This document shows positions 53,865 to 64,000 of a stretch of 64,000 nucleotides of DNA, in pieces. The stretch spans positions 1 through 64,000 of the forward strand of contig CAICTM010000313.1 in NCBI GenBank assembly GCA_903772945.1, in the 5' to 3' direction. The DNA comes from Seminavis robusta. Lineage: Eukaryota; Bacillariophyta; Bacillariophyceae; Naviculales; Naviculaceae. Under the pieces are notes generated by a model, which did no database searches, was not told where the DNA came from, and was given only the letters and a program-made list of their open reading frames with translations. A program made the position numbers and the translations under genes. Within the stretch, counting starts at the first letter, position 1. Every line of letters starts with the position of its first letter.

Positions 53865-56800
53865 ATGGGAACCCCACGGTCACAAACCACTGGCTCTGAT
53901 GGCACCAGCAGTAACAGTGGGAGCCGCCGAGCCCTGATTGCATCAGTGCGAACAAATTCGACCTGTGTCGGCCTTCAGCAATCAACCATCTACGAGGCTT
54001 CCCACTCTGACGGAGAGGCAATCCCTGCCAAGATCCTGGCGGCATCCTCCGACTATGATGGTGACCTGCATTCCAATGAGGACTTTGTATTCTATGACGT
54101 GGAGAGTCAACAATTCGTGTATCGCAGCAACAGTACTCGTACAGCAACTCAACAATGCGCTCGGTCCATACAAGACCTACAAGCACTACAGGACAATAGT
54201 ACCAATCAGGACGATACCGACCATGATGATTTTATCAACAGCTTTGCACATGACAACGACGACAGCAAGTCAGAAGCCAGTCGATCCGTCGATTCGGCAT
54301 GGGAACGAGAAAAGGCACTCTACAAGAAAGGTCTCTGCTACATTATCTTTTTTCATATCTACCACTCTCTCTACGAGTGGTTCTTCAAATTCACGGCTTG
54401 GCTTATCCTGCTGTGCAAGAGGGCTGGCGGTGGTGACAACCACGGTAATGACATGGCAGAAGAACTCATACAAGAAGTTGCCGATGCGGCCGATTTGGCC
54501 GTCACGGGCGTCACTAATACAGTAGGCCCTACCGGAACCACAACAACTACCACCGCAACCGCCACCTCTACAAGTGCCGCCACATCGGCTGCAACAACCA
54601 CAACCACCGCATCGGCCACACAGGCTACCGCCGTCGTGGTAAGCACCATTTTATGATGGGGAAAGTGGTTTATCTGTCCCAAGCGTCAACCTTCTGACTT
54701 CCTCTTGTTTCCTCTTAGGCCCAAACCACCGCTACCACCACCACAGCTACCACCACATCTTCAGCTGTCACCACTAGTGTCACTGCCGCTAGCACTCATA
54801 CCGCTGCCACAGTGACAGGTAAGAACAAGCATACTTATCTCGGGTAGTACCACCAAGACACAGCACTGGGTTCTCCTCACAGTTCTTCTTGCCGCCTGCC
54901 ATAACTATTGTAGCAACCACTACTGGAACCACTGCAGCCGCCTCCACGGGTACTGCAGCAGCAGCTACAGGGACTGCCACCGCCACGGGAGCCGCAGCAA
55001 CAGGGACAGCTACAGCTACAGCCACTGGAGTAGCCAACGCAGCTGTAGTGGTAGGTACACTTGCACGGCTTTGAATCCTCTTCCATTATCATCATGCATC
55101 CAATCTCATTTCTCTCTTCTTCCTTGTTTGGTAGGCACAAATGGCGGTAGTATCGGCCCAAGGAGCCGCCGGGGCCACTGCGGCTGCCACAGGAGCTGCA
55201 GCAGCCACAGGAGCTGCAGCAGGTGAGTACCACTGCTGTTGCAACATCAAAGCTCGTCATCATGATACATTTACAACCTAACCCCCGTTTGTTTGTAACC
55301 AACCACAGGAGCAGCTGGAGTTGGAACAGCCACTTCGGCAGCCATGTCTGCCACGGTCACAGCGACGGCAACATCCACTGCCACCTCTCAAGCGGCTGTA
55401 GCTGTTGGTGTGGCCACTGTGGCAGCTTTCTCTACCACTGTGGTTGTTGTCTCCTCATACCACCATAATGTTCAAGAATACTATAACTTTGGAGATCAAT
55501 TCGTTCCTCCTATCTGCTCTCTTGCATCCGAATCCAAACAAGGATGTGTTGAGTTGCAGTTGAGAGGGTTGCCAGCCGATATTTTTGAATCCACAGAGGA
55601 AGACAACATGGAATATTTTCAACATACCTTTCGAGATGTCTACAATAGTATCACTGGCATGTGTCTGGACACCTATGATAGAGTGATCCACGAGGCCAGG
55701 CTTGTGGAATGGGAGACAGATTGGGGAGACTATGAGAGCATCAGTCAAGACAAGGCGCATGCAGACTATGACTGGGCAGTGGCCAACAGCATCACCACCA
55801 TGTACTGGGAGACCACGGTGGCTTGTACTGGGTGTCCTGATCAGGAACCTCTCTTCTCTGTGCCAGATGACTACAACATTCTCCAACTACAGCAACGCAA
55901 CGATTCCCGGAAGGACGACTTTGATTTCTCCAATTTCTTCAGCCTCTTTGTGGCATCTTTTGGCTTTACTGTGGATCGCTATGTCAACGGCGTCACCTTC
56001 TTGTTCAACAATACAGTTGTCTATGGTAATGATACTGCTCTGGCTTTTCAAAATCGAACCGATGAAGGTATTCATGTTGTTGAAGCCAGTACAGTTGAGT
56101 GTCGTGCGCCAGTTGTGGAGGGACAACAACAAGCAGCCACCAATACAACCAGAGGAACAACCATTCAAACATTGGACGAAGAAGAAATCTTGGCAGCTAG
56201 AAATGTGGTGGATCAGAACAATGGAACAGTTGTCACTTCAACAGCTCAACAGAATCTTGATTCTATTCAATCCTGCTTTGATGCTGGCACCAATGAAGTT
56301 GTGGGTGAATCTCAGTTCTGCCAAACAGTAACACAAAATTCCAATATGCGAGGAGAAGAGCTTGCAGCATGTGCGCGTGATGCAGCTTCTGGAAATGCAA
56401 ACAGGGAGTGTCAGGAAGCTTTTGGTAGAACATTGGACAACCTTTCACCAACAGTGGCACCAACCCCCTTTCCAACAATGCCACCAACTTTGTCACCCAC
56501 AAAGAAACCAACCCCATCACCAACTTATGAACCAACTTATGAGCCAACTTATGAGCCAACTTATAAGCCAACTAAAGCTACAACACACACTCCAACCAGT
56601 GAACCAACATTTCAACCTACACCCAACCCTACCCATGAGCCCACATTTTCTCCTACCACCAGAGATATTCCTGACTATTCAGGTGCAGCTGCACAAGGAC
56701 CCCCATCACCAACTGGGACCCCAACTACTCTTGAGCCCACTTCAACTCCACCCACCCCAATCCCAAGCACAGCACACCCAAACACTTCGCGTCCAACAAC

Positions 56801-58094
56801 AGCACGCCCGAGCACATCGGTTGTGAGTCAAGCCTCTGCCAGTCCAGCACCCGTCACTTCAAATCCAAGTACCACCCCGTTTCCACCCAGCGCTAAGACT
56901 GCCACTGCAATCCCTAGTCACATCCCCTCAACAACACGTCCCAGTACTCATACTACTTCTCCAAGTCCTAGACCAACCACGGCACACCCGAGTACTGCAG
57001 CACCCACTACACTGAGCCCAGCTGTAACTCCAGCATCACCAAGTGTCAGCCCCACTACTGCACGTCCCAGTACTCTTGACCCTACTGTGTCTCCCAGTAC
57101 TCTGGCCCCCACAATAGCTCCCACTACCAGTCCTACTACCAGTCCCACTACCAGTCCTACTACCGAAAGTCCAACTGAAGCACCCATCACAGATCTCCCC
57201 ACTGTGGCTCCAACATCAACCGGTGTCATCCCCACTACAACTCGTCCAACTACCTCTCCCAACACCAGTCCCACCACTGCAAATCCAAGCACTGGAGCAC
57301 CTGCCACCATGCGCCCCACTGCGTCTCCAATTACAGATTTCCCAACACAAACTGATCCACCAACAAGCTTCCAGTGTACCCTTGATACAGAGGGAACCGC
57401 TCGCTACAGTATCACACTTGAGAATGCTCAGTCACTCTCAAATGATCAGCTCATTGAAGCCTTCATTGGAGCTGATGCTGCACTGGAGAAGGATGAGTGT
57501 ACTCCTGTTGTACTCAGAGTATCCGTTGCAGGAAGAGACCAGGAAAGAAAGCTTCAGGAGTCAGAATCAAGGCAACTTCAGTTAACAGAAATTGTTTCGT
57601 TTAACGTTGAAGCCTTGGTAGAGCCTGAGATTTTCCCACTTGTGGATTTCAGCCTATTTGGCGGGGATGTAGGTGACGATGGCTTCACAGAGGCTTTCCG
57701 TGAAAATGATATCATTGTGGACAGTGGTGCTGTTGTCTTGGAAGCAAGGGATGTTGATCCACAGACACTACCACCAGTCAATGCGCCTACAGAATTCCCA
57801 GATGCTCCACCAACCTTTGAGCCACTGGACTTTCCCACCTTCGAGCCACTGGAAGGTCAACCTACCTTCACGCCATTGGACTTGCCAACCTTTGAGCCAT
57901 TTGACTTCCCAACCTTCGAGCCATTCAACTTTCCAACCTTCAAGCCACTGGACCTCCCAACCTTTGAGCCACTGGATTTTCCAACCTTCGAGCCTCTGGA
58001 TTTTCCCACCTTTGAGCCATTAGACTACCCAACCTACGAGCCACTGAACTACCCAACCTACGAGCCATTAACTACCCCACCTACGAGCCATTAA
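53865..58094 (+). CDS. giant repeat surface protein B, main part
   Basis: Five exons in phase: 53865-54638 (774 nt), 54719-54818 (100), 54914-55050 (137), 55135-55222 (88) and 55309 onward. Read to the first stop at 58094 the product is 1294 aa. Order as in protein A: acidic N-terminus, hydrophobic segment (CYIIFFHIYHSLYEWFFKF), Ala/Thr/Gly low-complexity exons, a second hydrophobic stretch, and an ectodomain very close to that of A (both have CVELQLRGLPADIFESTEED and LFSVPDDYNILQLQQRNDSR). Then come STP-rich repeats (SPTTSPTTSPTT), the ~130-aa domain (57367-57780) and PTFEPLDF-type 24-bp repeats in which a one-base change ends the frame. The protein probably continues to 60754. Compared with A, the acidic N-terminal loop is shorter and the PT region differs. 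Function unknown; membrane-anchored wall or adhesion role inferred. Confidence 0.8.
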
Positions 58095-59120
58095 CTACCC
58101 AACCTATGAGCCACTACTACCCAACCTACGAGCCACTTGGACTACCCAACCTACGACCATTGGACTACCCAACCTACGAGCCATTAGACTACCCAACCTA
58201 CGAGCCACTCAGACTACCCAACCTACGAGCCACTCAACTACCCAACCTACGAGCCACTCAACTACCCAACCTACGAGCCACTCAACTACCCAACCTACGA
58301 GCCACTCACTACCCAACCTACGAGCCACTCACTACCCAACCTACGAGCCACTCACTACCCAACCTACGAGCCACTCACTACCCAACCTACGAGCCACTCA
58401 ACTACCCAACCTACGAGCCATTCACTACCCAACCTACGAGCCATTCACTACCCAACCTACGAGCCATTCAACTACCCAACCTACGAGCCATCGACTACCC
58501 CACCTTCGAGCCTTTCGACTACCCAACCTATGAGCCATTCGACTACCCCACCTTCGAGCCATTCGACTACCCAACCTACGAGCCATTCGACTACCCAACC
58601 TTTGAGCCATTCGACTACCCAACCTACGAGCCACTGGACTTCCCAACCTACGAGCCACTGGACTACCCAACCTACGAGCCACTAACTACCCAACCTACGA
58701 GCCACTAATTCCCAACCTACGAGCCACTAACTACCCAACCTACGAGCCACTACTACCCAACCTACGAGCCACTGACTCCCAACCTACGAGCCACTACTCC
58801 CAACCTACGAGCCACTACTCCCAACCTACGAGCCACTCACTACCCAACCTACGAGCCACTCACTACCCAACCTACGAGCCACTAACTCCCAACCTACGAG
58901 CCACTGGACTTTCCAACCTACGAGCCACTGGACTTTCCCACTTTCGAGCCAATAGAAAGTCAACCTACGAGCCACGGGACTTCCCAACCTTCGAGCCATT
59001 TGACTACCCAACCAACCAGCCACTGGACTACCCCACCTTCGAGCCATTCGACTACCCAACCTACGAACCATTCGACTACCGAACCTACGAGCCATTCGAC
59101 TCCCCAACCCTCGAGCCACT
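57810..59120 (+). repeat. 24-bp coding minisatellite (PTYEPLDY / PTFEPFDY)
   Basis: About 1.3 kb of units CCAACCTACGAGCCACTSRAC-type, encoding PTFEPLDF or PTYEPLDY in the first part (57810-58080). From 58080 to 58980 the array mixes 24-bp units with 23-bp units (CACTCACTAC for CACTCAACTAC) and shorter ones, so the frame changes repeatedly. 58490-58680 is again regular ([16 protein letters not shown]). The last units run into the frame that encodes the second domain copy. Confidence 0.9.
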
Positions 59121-60754
59121 GGACTTTACTACCAACAATTCCTCCCTCTGAAGAAGCCACAACCTGTTTTCTTGACATAGCAGGTACCACATTTTATGGT
59201 GTCTCTATTGATGATGCCGGATCACTTTCAGACGAAGACTTAGTATCTGCCTTCATGGAAGCTGATGGCAACCTTGTAAAGGATGAGTGTGATCCCTCAG
59301 TGGATAGTGTGTCAGTTGTTGACCGTGGTCCAGTGAGGAGACATCTGATGTCACACAAACGAAGAGGGCTGCAAGACAGTGAACTTGTTGTGTTCGAAGT
59401 TACTGCCATGGTAGATCCCGACTTTAACCCACCAAGTGGATTCAGTTTGTATGGTGGGACTGTAGGTGATGTCAGGTTTGTTGAGTTTCTTGATTCTGTG
59501 CAATTGATCATTGATAGTGGTGCTACTGTGGTGGAAGCTGGAAATGTCGCTGAACCAACAGACCCACCAACAAGTACTCCAACCAACTTACCAACAAGTA
59601 CTCCAACCAACCAACCTACCAATGCACCATCAGTAGGTCCATCCATGACTCAATCAGACTATCCATCTGTCCAACCGTCGGTTGGTCCATCTACGAAACC
59701 ATCAGAGGGCCCATCTACGCAACCATCCCTGTCATCAGGTAGTCCATCAGTTGCCCCATCTCTCAGACCATCCAGGACACCGTCGATGTCACCATCAGAC
59801 AGTCCTTCCATAGCACCTTCAACAGGTCCATCGGAGACTCAATCAGACTATCCATCTGTCCAACCATCTTTTGGTCCATCTACGAAACCATCAGACAGCC
59901 CATCTACGCAACCATCCCTGTCATCAGATAGTCCATCAGTTACCCCATCTCTCAGACCATCCAGGACACCGTCGATGGCACCATCAGACAGTCCTTCCAT
60001 AGCACCTTCAACAGGTCCATCCGAGACCCAATCAAACTATCCATCTGTCCAACCATCAGTTGGTCCATCTAGAAATCCATCGGACATCCCATCTATGAAA
60101 CCATCATTGAGTCAGTTCCCATCTGTTACACCATCAGGTCAACCATCTATGTCATCAGATAGTCCATCCAGGACCCCATCTCTCAGGCCATCCAGCAGAC
60201 CATCGGTAACACCATCGGTAACACCTTCAATCAGTCCTTCCACAGCTCCATCCAATAGTCCCTCCAAGACAGCTTCTGAAAGCCCTTCTCTAAGACCATC
60301 ATTGAGTCCATCCACGGAACCATCTGGCAGGCCATCTCTCAGACCATCATTGAGTCAGTTCCCATCTATGAAACCGTCCAATCAACCTTCCAGCCAACCT
60401 TCCAGCCAACCATCTGGCAATCCATCGGTAGCCCCATCTACCAGTCCTTCCAAGGCATCCAATAGCCCATCCATGCAACCATCCGTGATCCCTTCCATGG
60501 AACCATCGGGCAGGCCATCTGCGCAACCATCACTGAGCCAGGTCCCGTCTACCACGCCATCCCACCAGCCATCCTTGGCACCGTCAAATCGCCCTTCCAT
60601 TGCCCCATCTACCAACCCATCCAGGACACCATCCGGCAGGCCATCTGTGCAACTATCTACGTCACCTTCGATGGACCCCTCCAGCAGACCATCCATGCAA
60701 CCCTCGAGCAAACCATCCATGCAACCCTCCAATATTCCATCTCAGGGTCGATAG
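59000..60754 (+). CDS. C-terminal part of giant repeat surface protein B
   Basis: The open frame runs from within the 24-bp array to TAG at 60754. It encodes the second copy of the ~130-aa domain in B (59150-59560: Cys in [50 protein letters not shown]). Then come [14 protein letters not shown] and about 370 residues of Ser-Pro repeats with PS every four residues ([29 protein letters not shown]), including two near-identical long segments (about 59640-59830 and 59830-60010). The C-terminus is PSNIPSQGR, without anchor. The frame is offset from the main part, so as sequenced it is separate; continuity is inferred from the matching architecture of gene A. Confidence 0.65.
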   Translation: MTTQPTSHWTTPPSSHSTTQPTNHSTTEPTSHSTPQPSSHWTLLPTIPPSEEATTCFLDIAGTTFYGVSIDDAGSLSDEDLVSAFMEADGNLVKDECDPSVDSVSVVDRGPVRRHLMSHKRRGLQDSELVVFEVTAMVDPDFNPPSGFSLYGGTVGDVRFVEFLDSVQLIIDSGATVVEAGNVAEPTDPPTSTPTNLPTSTPTNQPTNAPSVGPSMTQSDYPSVQPSVGPSTKPSEGPSTQPSLSSGSPSVAPSLRPSRTPSMSPSDSPSIAPSTGPSETQSDYPSVQPSFGPSTKPSDSPSTQPSLSSDSPSVTPSLRPSRTPSMAPSDSPSIAPSTGPSETQSNYPSVQPSVGPSRNPSDIPSMKPSLSQFPSVTPSGQPSMSSDSPSRTPSLRPSSRPSVTPSVTPSISPSTAPSNSPSKTASESPSLRPSLSPSTEPSGRPSLRPSLSQFPSMKPSNQPSSQPSSQPSGNPSVAPSTSPSKASNSPSMQPSVIPSMEPSGRPSAQPSLSQVPSTTPSHQPSLAPSNRPSIAPSTNPSRTPSGRPSVQLSTSPSMDPSSRPSMQPSSKPSMQPSNIPSQGR

Positions 60755-62701
60755 ACCGGTCCATCTGTCACAACACCCTAGCTAGCTTGATCAGTACTGG
60801 TGGAAGTTCATTTTTCCATTCCCATATCATGTATATTATCATTATTATTGTTTGTAGGGTCAGCATAGCAGAACCACTAACTCTCTTCAATAAACACAAC
60901 TAGAAAGCTGTTTATGTTAGCTGTCCAACATTTACTAAAGAGAGTCCGGTGCTGAAGCTTTCCTATCTCCCATATGTAGCATCGACAGCAACGTAAAAGG
61001 AGTTCAGTGCAACCAGGAGTGTTGCTGTGACATTGACAGATACTAGTCATTTTGAGAACACATCCCTGTTTTCATTGTGTTGGCTCCAAGGAACAGCAGT
61101 TTGTTGTCGGAAATTGAGCCAGAGAGATCGAAGATGGGCTCCGTGGAGGAGGCAGTTGCCGTTGTTCCGTGGCCGGAAAGTGACTCTTTCAAGCTGTCAG
61201 CTTTGACGACCAAAGGAAGTGGCTCCCCCTTGTTGTAGACGTTGGTGACCAAAGTGCGTGGGCTTGAGCACGGTGCTTGCCAGGTCATGGTAACGTGAAT
61301 TGGGCTTGTCGGCGACAAAAGAGATGCCATTGTAGGTGTCAACGGCCAAAGAAGAGGTTGGCGATGATGGGGAAGAGTTGTTAGCATGAGCGTACTACAC
61401 CTAGGGAGAGACGATTAGATAAGAGGAGTTGGTAGGGATAGGATCCGAGCGAGTATTGCGTCGCCGTTGCTTTCGTGAAGCAATGTTCCTTCATTGTAGC
61501 TGTTGTTCAGGGACTCTCTAGATGGTGTATCACCTGTCAGGAAAGAAGCAGTAGCGTGGACGAGACCAAAATTGTTGTTGCTGTACGTGTTGTCGGTGAC
61601 CGGTGTGCCTCGTCGACGACTTTCTTGTTGTCCGTGGTGACCAAAATGGGCTTCTTCGAGAAGCAGGCAAGCGACGTAGAGGCCTTTTTGTTGCGCTTTC
61701 CACGGTCGGTAAGGAGGAAGTGTTGTTGCTGGCTGACATGATGAGCTTGCCAGTGTCTCCCCTTGTCTGTATGTCGTCTTCAGACTCTGCAGATGGCATA
61801 CGGAACACATAATTGGCAAGCTGGTTGTTGTCCGTAGCGACCAGAAGTGGCTCCTCGTATGCATCGGTGACGAGAGAAGCGTCGTCGCAGGTATCATTGG
61901 GAACCAAAATGGGCTCGATCCTTGGAGGCGTCGGCAAATGACACATTGTGAGCGGCAAACTGTTGTTGTTCTTTCCACGATTCGACGACCAGAGATGGCA
62001 TGGTTGTTTCGGCGTCGGTGTAGGCACCCGATTGGGTCGGAAGAGTGGCTATGGCTGAGGAAGTGATGTCGGGCATGAGCTTGCCAGCTTTTCCCCTTGT
62101 TCGTATGCGTCGTCAAGGGTAGAAGACATACCGGACGCGTTGATGGCAAGCGAGGTTGCAGTCACGGTTTCGTGCGGCAATCAGAGGTGATGTCTTGTAG
62201 GCTTGTGGGTGTTGACAATGATTGTCGGCTGTTGCTCCTGCGTGCAGTCGGGGGCAACCAAGGGTGTATCGGATGCTGCAATTGGATCGGCAATGAGACT
62301 GAAAGAAGTGTTGGTGTCATTGCGAGTGAAGTTGTCGGTCGTGAGATGATTATGTTCTTTGCTTTTAAAAGCCTGGCCCCGGCTGGCTTCCGTAGATAAT
62401 TTCCCCTCTAAACCCCCCGTTATCTTGACTACCACGTGAAATCATTGTCGTCATCGTCTCCGATGTACTGTGTACGTGCAATTGTTGGCGAGCGTTGCAA
62501 TAGCATGGTGCTTCGAGCATGGTCCATGATCAGCGTGGAATTGTAGAAGTAGCAGTCTGGACGAGGTTGGCATTCATGTAGGCGGCAATCAGAGATGACT
62601 TGTAGGTATTGTTGCTTGTGACTGATGAAAGCGTTGCTAGAATTGTACCTGGTAGCAGAGGAGGAAGTAAAGGGGAAGTCGAGAGGGAGAAAGGGGGGCA
62701 A
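60755..62701. other. intergenic with decayed minus-strand coding sequence
   Basis: No intact gene. Between about 61050 and 62435 minus-strand frames shift repeatedly yet contain a recurring (E/T/D)P-x-LV-x-x-D pattern: DTPLVAPDCTQEQQPTIIV, TEPIFDLSG, RIEPILVPNDTCDDASLV, EEPLLVATDNNQLANYVF and KPILVTTDNKKVVDE. This looks like the ruin of a repeat-rich protein gene. The rest has no gene-like content. Confidence 0.35.
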
Positions 62702-63195
62702 ACTTAGTGGAAGAGTGCAAGTGCACGGTCGGCATCCCAGAGAGAACAGCGGTAGCTCATTGTGCCAGCATGGACACGAGAGCCACGCATGCAGAGGTGG
62801 CGGGCCCGAAGAATACTAGCTAGGCTGAGCCGAGCATTAACGTAGCCACGTACCACTGAGTAAGGGAGTTCCCACTGTGCAGCGAGCAAAGAGGAAATGC
62901 GTTTGGCGAGTTCCTCAGCTTCGGCCCCAAGGAGACTGTCAGCAGAGACGACAAACGGAGTAAAGTGGCGGCGTTGGGAGAGACAGGTTTCGAGATATTT
63001 GCGTTTCTTGTCGCGTTCGCCTTTGCGAAGGACCTTGTGAGGATCCTTGCGACAGTGAGATGCATCGTCAAGACTGATGACACGGACATCAATTATGCCG
63101 TCGGTTCCACGTTGCCAGAGGCCACAGATAAGGAGATCACCTCGTTCCTCGGATGGGGTGAGAACTACAGGGGAGTCGCTGGAAGGCGAAGCATA
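62702..63195 (-). mobile_element. non-LTR-type retroelement, C-terminal tail fragment
   Basis: One open frame without an ATG, about 160 residues, reads SEERGDLLICGLWQRGTDGI, IDVRVISLDDASHCRKDPHK, QRRHFTPFVVSADSLLGAEA, LLAAQWELPYSVVRGYVNAR and ends ALALFH before TAA at 62702-62704. Its end matches 23591-23800. This continuous block is what I recall as the conserved C-terminal end of reverse-transcriptase-type elements in diatoms. It is preserved but cut at the 5' side near 63200, next to the dispersed repeat 63215-63330. Confidence 0.55.
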
Positions 63196-63210
63196 GTAAT
63201 GAGTGACGAG

Positions 63211-64000
63211 TGACAGTCGTCCTGCCAGGTATCTCCTTTGAGGTCTTGAGTCATTTGGGGAGAAGAGAGTAAACTGGCCCTCTCTGGTTGGAGACTGTCA
63301 AGAGCTCCAAGACCTGCTGGCTGGTTGCTGAATGCTACCAGACTCTCTCATGACTCCTCTTTTCCTTTCTTGGAGGAAAGGGCATCTTTCAATTCACAGA
63401 TATTGTATCTTTCCTTCTTGCGAAATGTGATCCAAAGCTACACACACCTGAAAGCTAGAACCTACTAGAGCAGTTGACGATGTGTGATCCAAAGCTACAC
63501 ATCGATGATCGTCGTGAGACTTCCCATAGTCATATGACGGAGAAAGAAGCTCGCCACTTCAGCCAGCAATTGCAATGTCGTAACACTGGCTGAGAGAATG
63601 GAATCGAATCAGAAACAGAAGTTTCGTTGGTTCCAGTCAGAGCGATCCGGGTAAGCAAGGAAGCATAAGGGCAAGAAGCTCATCTTAGAGCCGTGCAATA
63701 ATGATAGAATCTTGACGAGAAGTGTGATCCAATAGCAAATCTTGTTGTAAGTGAGTGTGATCCAACGATCCAGCAGCTACATCAAGCTGTGCTGTACCGC
63801 TGTACCGGTACCTCTACATGTAGCAAGCTTTGGGAACTGTGATCCAAATCTTCGCAAAACGGATACTGTACCATAACTTTCGTTGTGTGGAGACACAACA
63901 GGTTGCAAGTCTGAACAGCCCTCGAATGAATACTCATAGCATCTGGCTGTGGCTAGCCAGTAGTGAGAAGTGGGAAAGGGAGATACATGAAGGCACATGT
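63211..64000. other. intergenic with repeated GTGATCCAA motifs
   Basis: 63215-63330 belongs to a dispersed repeat (copies at 52287 and 49575). After that, GTGATCCAA occurs at 63427, 63484, 63724, 63757 and 63839, the first two within the longer shared GTGATCCAAAGCTACACA. No gene is seen up to the window end; the motif cluster may belong to the promoter of a gene beyond it. Confidence 0.5.

Noticed and set aside
57810-59120. CRISPR-like array
   Set aside because: The 24-bp units are contiguous with no unique spacers and encode a peptide repeat; the 27-bp array at 31340-32560 is the same case.
61415-62149. 244-codon minus-strand open frame as a real gene
   Set aside because: The protein-like segments lie in the other two frames of the same stretch, so this frame is a shadow of decayed sequence.

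Overview
The window looks like nuclear DNA of a diatom, probably a raphid pennate. This is inferred from the sequence; no database was searched. Coding genes sit on both strands with wide spacing and short GT-AG introns of about 80-115 nt. Several proteins open with a hydrophobic signal followed by the diatom/stramenopile plastid-import signature around a Phe (VSA-FQ, AHG-FTVP, VSA-FSP, ALA-FV). Intergenic DNA is full of short palindromic and pentamer repeats. There are no operons, CRISPR arrays or rRNA genes, and I recognised no tRNA gene.

Region by region. 0.5-2.2 kb: decayed piggyBac-type transposase. 3.1-16.2 kb: a same-strand run of plastid-type genes. These are a 1001-aa fusion of a degenerate sigma-54-activator-like AAA+ region, a NapH/CcoG-like membrane polyferredoxin and EF-hands; a KEA3-type K+/H+ antiporter with an EF-hand-like C-terminus; and an unknown membrane protein. 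A multi-pass membrane protein with homologous repeats on both sides lies among them. 17-24 kb: a 2OG-oxygenase-like protein, a ~150-bp satellite array that seems inserted in a dispersed repeat, an eRF3 pseudogene that has lost its P-loop, and the tail of a non-LTR retroelement. 24-28 kb: a small HYD1-like ADP-ribosyltransferase-fold gene and a membrane-anchored beta-propeller protein.

30-37 kb (minus strand) and 53.9-60.8 kb (plus strand) hold two very large paralogous surface-protein genes in opposite orientation with matching exon structure. Each has a membrane-anchored, Ala/Thr-rich N-terminus, a cysteine-containing ectodomain, Pro-Thr tandem repeats and two copies of an unrecognised ~130-aa domain. 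Their repeat arrays have diverged completely (27-bp versus 24-bp units) and contain many one-base frame breaks.

Between the paralogs lie a frame-broken leucine-rich-repeat gene, a flavin monooxygenase pseudogene, a diatom-type coiled protein whose UGA stop sits in a UGA-CUA readthrough context followed by 109 more in-frame codons, an ankyrin/F-box-like protein divergent from a CCDC25/Jlp2 homologue, and a plastid-type phytanoyl-CoA dioxygenase-like protein. The right end (61-64 kb) holds decayed coding sequence, a second retroelement tail and a cluster of repeated GTGATCCAA motifs.
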